A DNA stretch of 64,000 nt from Halochromatium salexigens. GTDB lineage: Bacteria > Pseudomonadota > Gammaproteobacteria > Chromatiales > Chromatiaceae. The DNA is taken from assembly GCF_016653295.1 (NCBI RefSeq), contig NZ_NHSF01000059.1:78162-142161 (forward strand), read 5' to 3'. Each line of letters begins with the position of its first letter. Position 1 is the stretch's first letter. A model generated the notes under the pieces. It made no database searches, was not told the origin of the DNA, and saw nothing but the letters and a program-made list of their open reading frames with translations. A program made the translations under genes and the position numbers. Shown here one piece after another: positions 62,459 to 64,000 of the stretch.

Positions 62459-62601
62459 GGAGTGAGCCTCAGCGTTATCGAGAAATCGAGAAAGATATCC
62501 AAACGTCCGTTCGGCATGGCCACGCAGTTCCGCTGCGCGTCGTTATGACCGGATCCGATTGCGAGACGCAGCTTGGCTCACCAGCCGCGTTGCGAACGTG
62601 A

Positions 62602-63537
62602 ATGACAAAACTGCTCGGAGAAACGATGCAACGGCTCAACGACAGTGACTCTCAATCCGGCTACAGTTCCGTAGCACTCCTTGTGGTGATGCTGATTGCC
62701 ATGCTGGCAGGCACCACCGGCTTCTGGCTTGGTAAGCACCGCTTTTCGGCACCCGCACAAAACGACCTAAAAACCGTCCTCACTCACGTCAACGCCCGAC
62801 ATAACACAAGCACCGAGCGCGACGATGATGCTCATCTAGACAGTATCGCGATCCGAGTCGGGCAACTCCAGGCCGAAATCATCCGAATCAATGCGCTTGG
62901 GCAACGTCTCGTCGAGATGTCTGGGCTCGACAGCGAAGAATTCGATTTCCAACACCCTGCCCCCTCTGGCGGCCCAGAGAAGGCGAGCCTGCGCGAGAAC
63001 AGGATCGATGAGGTCGGACAAGACCTCGCTAAGGTGCTCGCCGAGATCGATGACCGAAAACGCAAGCTCGGTCTTCTCGAAACGCTGATCATGGAGCGAG
63101 ACCTCACAAGTCAGGCGGTTCCAGATGGCTGGCCACTGACCACTGGCGGCGTGGTGACCTCAACCTTCGGACTGCGTCGCCATCCGATCACTGGGCGCCG
63201 CAGCGTACACAAGGGCATCGATATCGCCGCCAAGCATGGCTCTGATATCGTCGCCATGGCCGACGGCCTCGTGGTCTTTTCCGGGCGCAAGAACGGCTAT
63301 GGCAAGATCATCGAGATCCGACATACCGATGGCCTAGAAACCTGCTATGCGCATAACTCACGCAACCTGGTCAGCGAAGGCGAACTCGTCACTAAGGGGC
63401 AGGTTATCGCCAAGCTGGGGTCAACAGGGCGCTCGACAGGTCCCCATGTTCACTTCGAGGTACGACGCCATGGCAAGGCCCTTGACCCCATGCGATTCCT
63501 CGATCTGAACGAGCGTTCACGTTTCGCCCGCCTCTAG
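62602..63537 (+). CDS. M23 peptidase, membrane-anchored
   Basis: 311 residues. An N-terminal helix ([19 protein letters not shown]) and a coiled coil precede a LytM domain with [12 protein letters not shown] and [12 protein letters not shown] (all zinc and catalytic residues present). It is either a peptidoglycan DD-endopeptidase or an activator at division. The conserved position before secA is typical. Confidence 0.88.
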   Translation: MTKLLGETMQRLNDSDSQSGYSSVALLVVMLIAMLAGTTGFWLGKHRFSAPAQNDLKTVLTHVNARHNTSTERDDDAHLDSIAIRVGQLQAEIIRINALGQRLVEMSGLDSEEFDFQHPAPSGGPEKASLRENRIDEVGQDLAKVLAEIDDRKRKLGLLETLIMERDLTSQAVPDGWPLTTGGVVTSTFGLRRHPITGRRSVHKGIDIAAKHGSDIVAMADGLVVFSGRKNGYGKIIEIRHTDGLETCYAHNSRNLVSEGELVTKGQVIAKLGSTGRSTGPHVHFEVRRHGKALDPMRFLDLNERSRFARL

Positions 63538-63590
63538 CTCCGGTATTATGCCGCGTCAATTCCAGCCCACTACCTGAAAGAGCCCCAATC

Positions 63591-64000
63591 ATGGCCCTAC
63601 GCCTTTTCCGAAAGGTCTTCGGCAGCCGTAATGAGCGTTTGGTCAAGCGGTTGATGAAGTCCACCGAGCAGATCAACGCGCTCGAGGACAACCTCAGCAC
63701 GCTCTCCGACGAGGAGCTGCGTGCGCGCACCGGTGTCTTTCGCGAGCGGCTCGCCGAGGGCGCCAGCCTCGATGATCTCCTGCCCGAGGCCTTCGCCGTG
63801 GTGCGCGAGGCCGGCAAGCGCGTGCTCGGCATGCGCCACTTCGATGTGCAACTCGTCGGCGGCATGGTCTTGCACCATGGCAAGATCGCCGAGATGCGCA
63901 CCGGCGAGGGCAAGACGCTCGTCGCCACCCTCGCCGCCTATCTCAATGCGCTGCCCAAGAAGGGCGTGCACATCGTCACCGTGAACGACTACCTGGCGCG
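63591..64000 (+). CDS. secA: Preprotein translocase ATPase SecA, N-terminal part
   Basis: [20 protein letters not shown], then [40 protein letters not shown] (Walker A) and IVTVNDYLA. Only the first 136 codons are in the window. It drives Sec export. Confidence 0.96.
   Translation, partial: MALRLFRKVFGSRNERLVKRLMKSTEQINALEDNLSTLSDEELRARTGVFRERLAEGASLDDLLPEAFAVVREAGKRVLGMRHFDVQLVGGMVLHHGKIAEMRTGEGKTLVATLAAYLNALPKKGVHIVTVNDYLA

Overview
The window is a GC-rich gammaproteobacterial chromosome segment. It carries the complete division and cell-wall (dcw) order from mraZ to ftsZ, then lpxC, dciA, an M23 peptidase and secA. The lptM-lysA-dapF-DUF484-xerC block and the DUF29 and DUF349 genes would suit the Chromatiales (purple sulfur bacteria). 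No photosynthesis or sulfur gene is present, so that placement is inference.

Layout. 1-4.4 kb: a partial IS transposase abuts the 3' end of a secreted 1314-residue protein (C39-like fold, M23 peptidase, Ig/FN3-like modules, DUF1566 tail). 4.7-24.5 kb: housekeeping genes, namely DUF349, DUF2189, a sulfotransferase, glutaredoxin, xerC, DUF484, dapF, lysA, lptM, an L,D-transpeptidase, an alpha/beta hydrolase, an SDR/DUF2867 protein, a CBS protein, clpB, DUF29, a GNAT-nitrilase fusion and an MlaE-type permease. 24.5-37.7 kb: a 13.2-kb accessory island. 37.7-40.3 kb: the rest of the Mla-type lipid transport operon (ATPase, MCE protein, lipoprotein). 40.3-44.1 kb: an unrecognised protein, an EamA transporter, an isoprenylcysteine-type methyltransferase and a CIA30 protein. 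44.4-64 kb: the dcw cluster, which lacks murE between ftsI and murF, then lpxC, dciA, an M23 peptidase and the start of secA.

The most striking system is a diversity-generating retroelement (DGR) without its reverse transcriptase. An avd-type accessory gene (29067-29435, minus) is followed by an adenine-rich template repeat (TR, 28919-29007). Three DUF1566 proteins end in 89-bp variable repeats aligned to it without gaps: VR1 at 399-487, VR2 at 28304-28392 and VR3 at 29527-29615. Of 50 TR/VR differences, 48 fall on TR adenines, which is the signature of DGR mutagenic retrohoming. No reverse transcriptase is encoded in the window, and the TR loses similarity exactly where the homing end should lie. 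The cassette is therefore decayed or driven in trans.

The island carrying TR, avd, two targets, an IS607-family element, broken toxin-antitoxin genes and a MITE-like repeat sits exactly between the mlaE-like and mlaF-like genes. A 46-bp perfect direct repeat (24410-24455 and 37688-37733) duplicates the 3' end of the permease gene. Inside the island a 2371-residue secreted protein has a strongly AT-rich middle. A 254-residue protein beside it shares an unrecognised N-terminal domain with the 1314-residue DGR target located 32 kb away.
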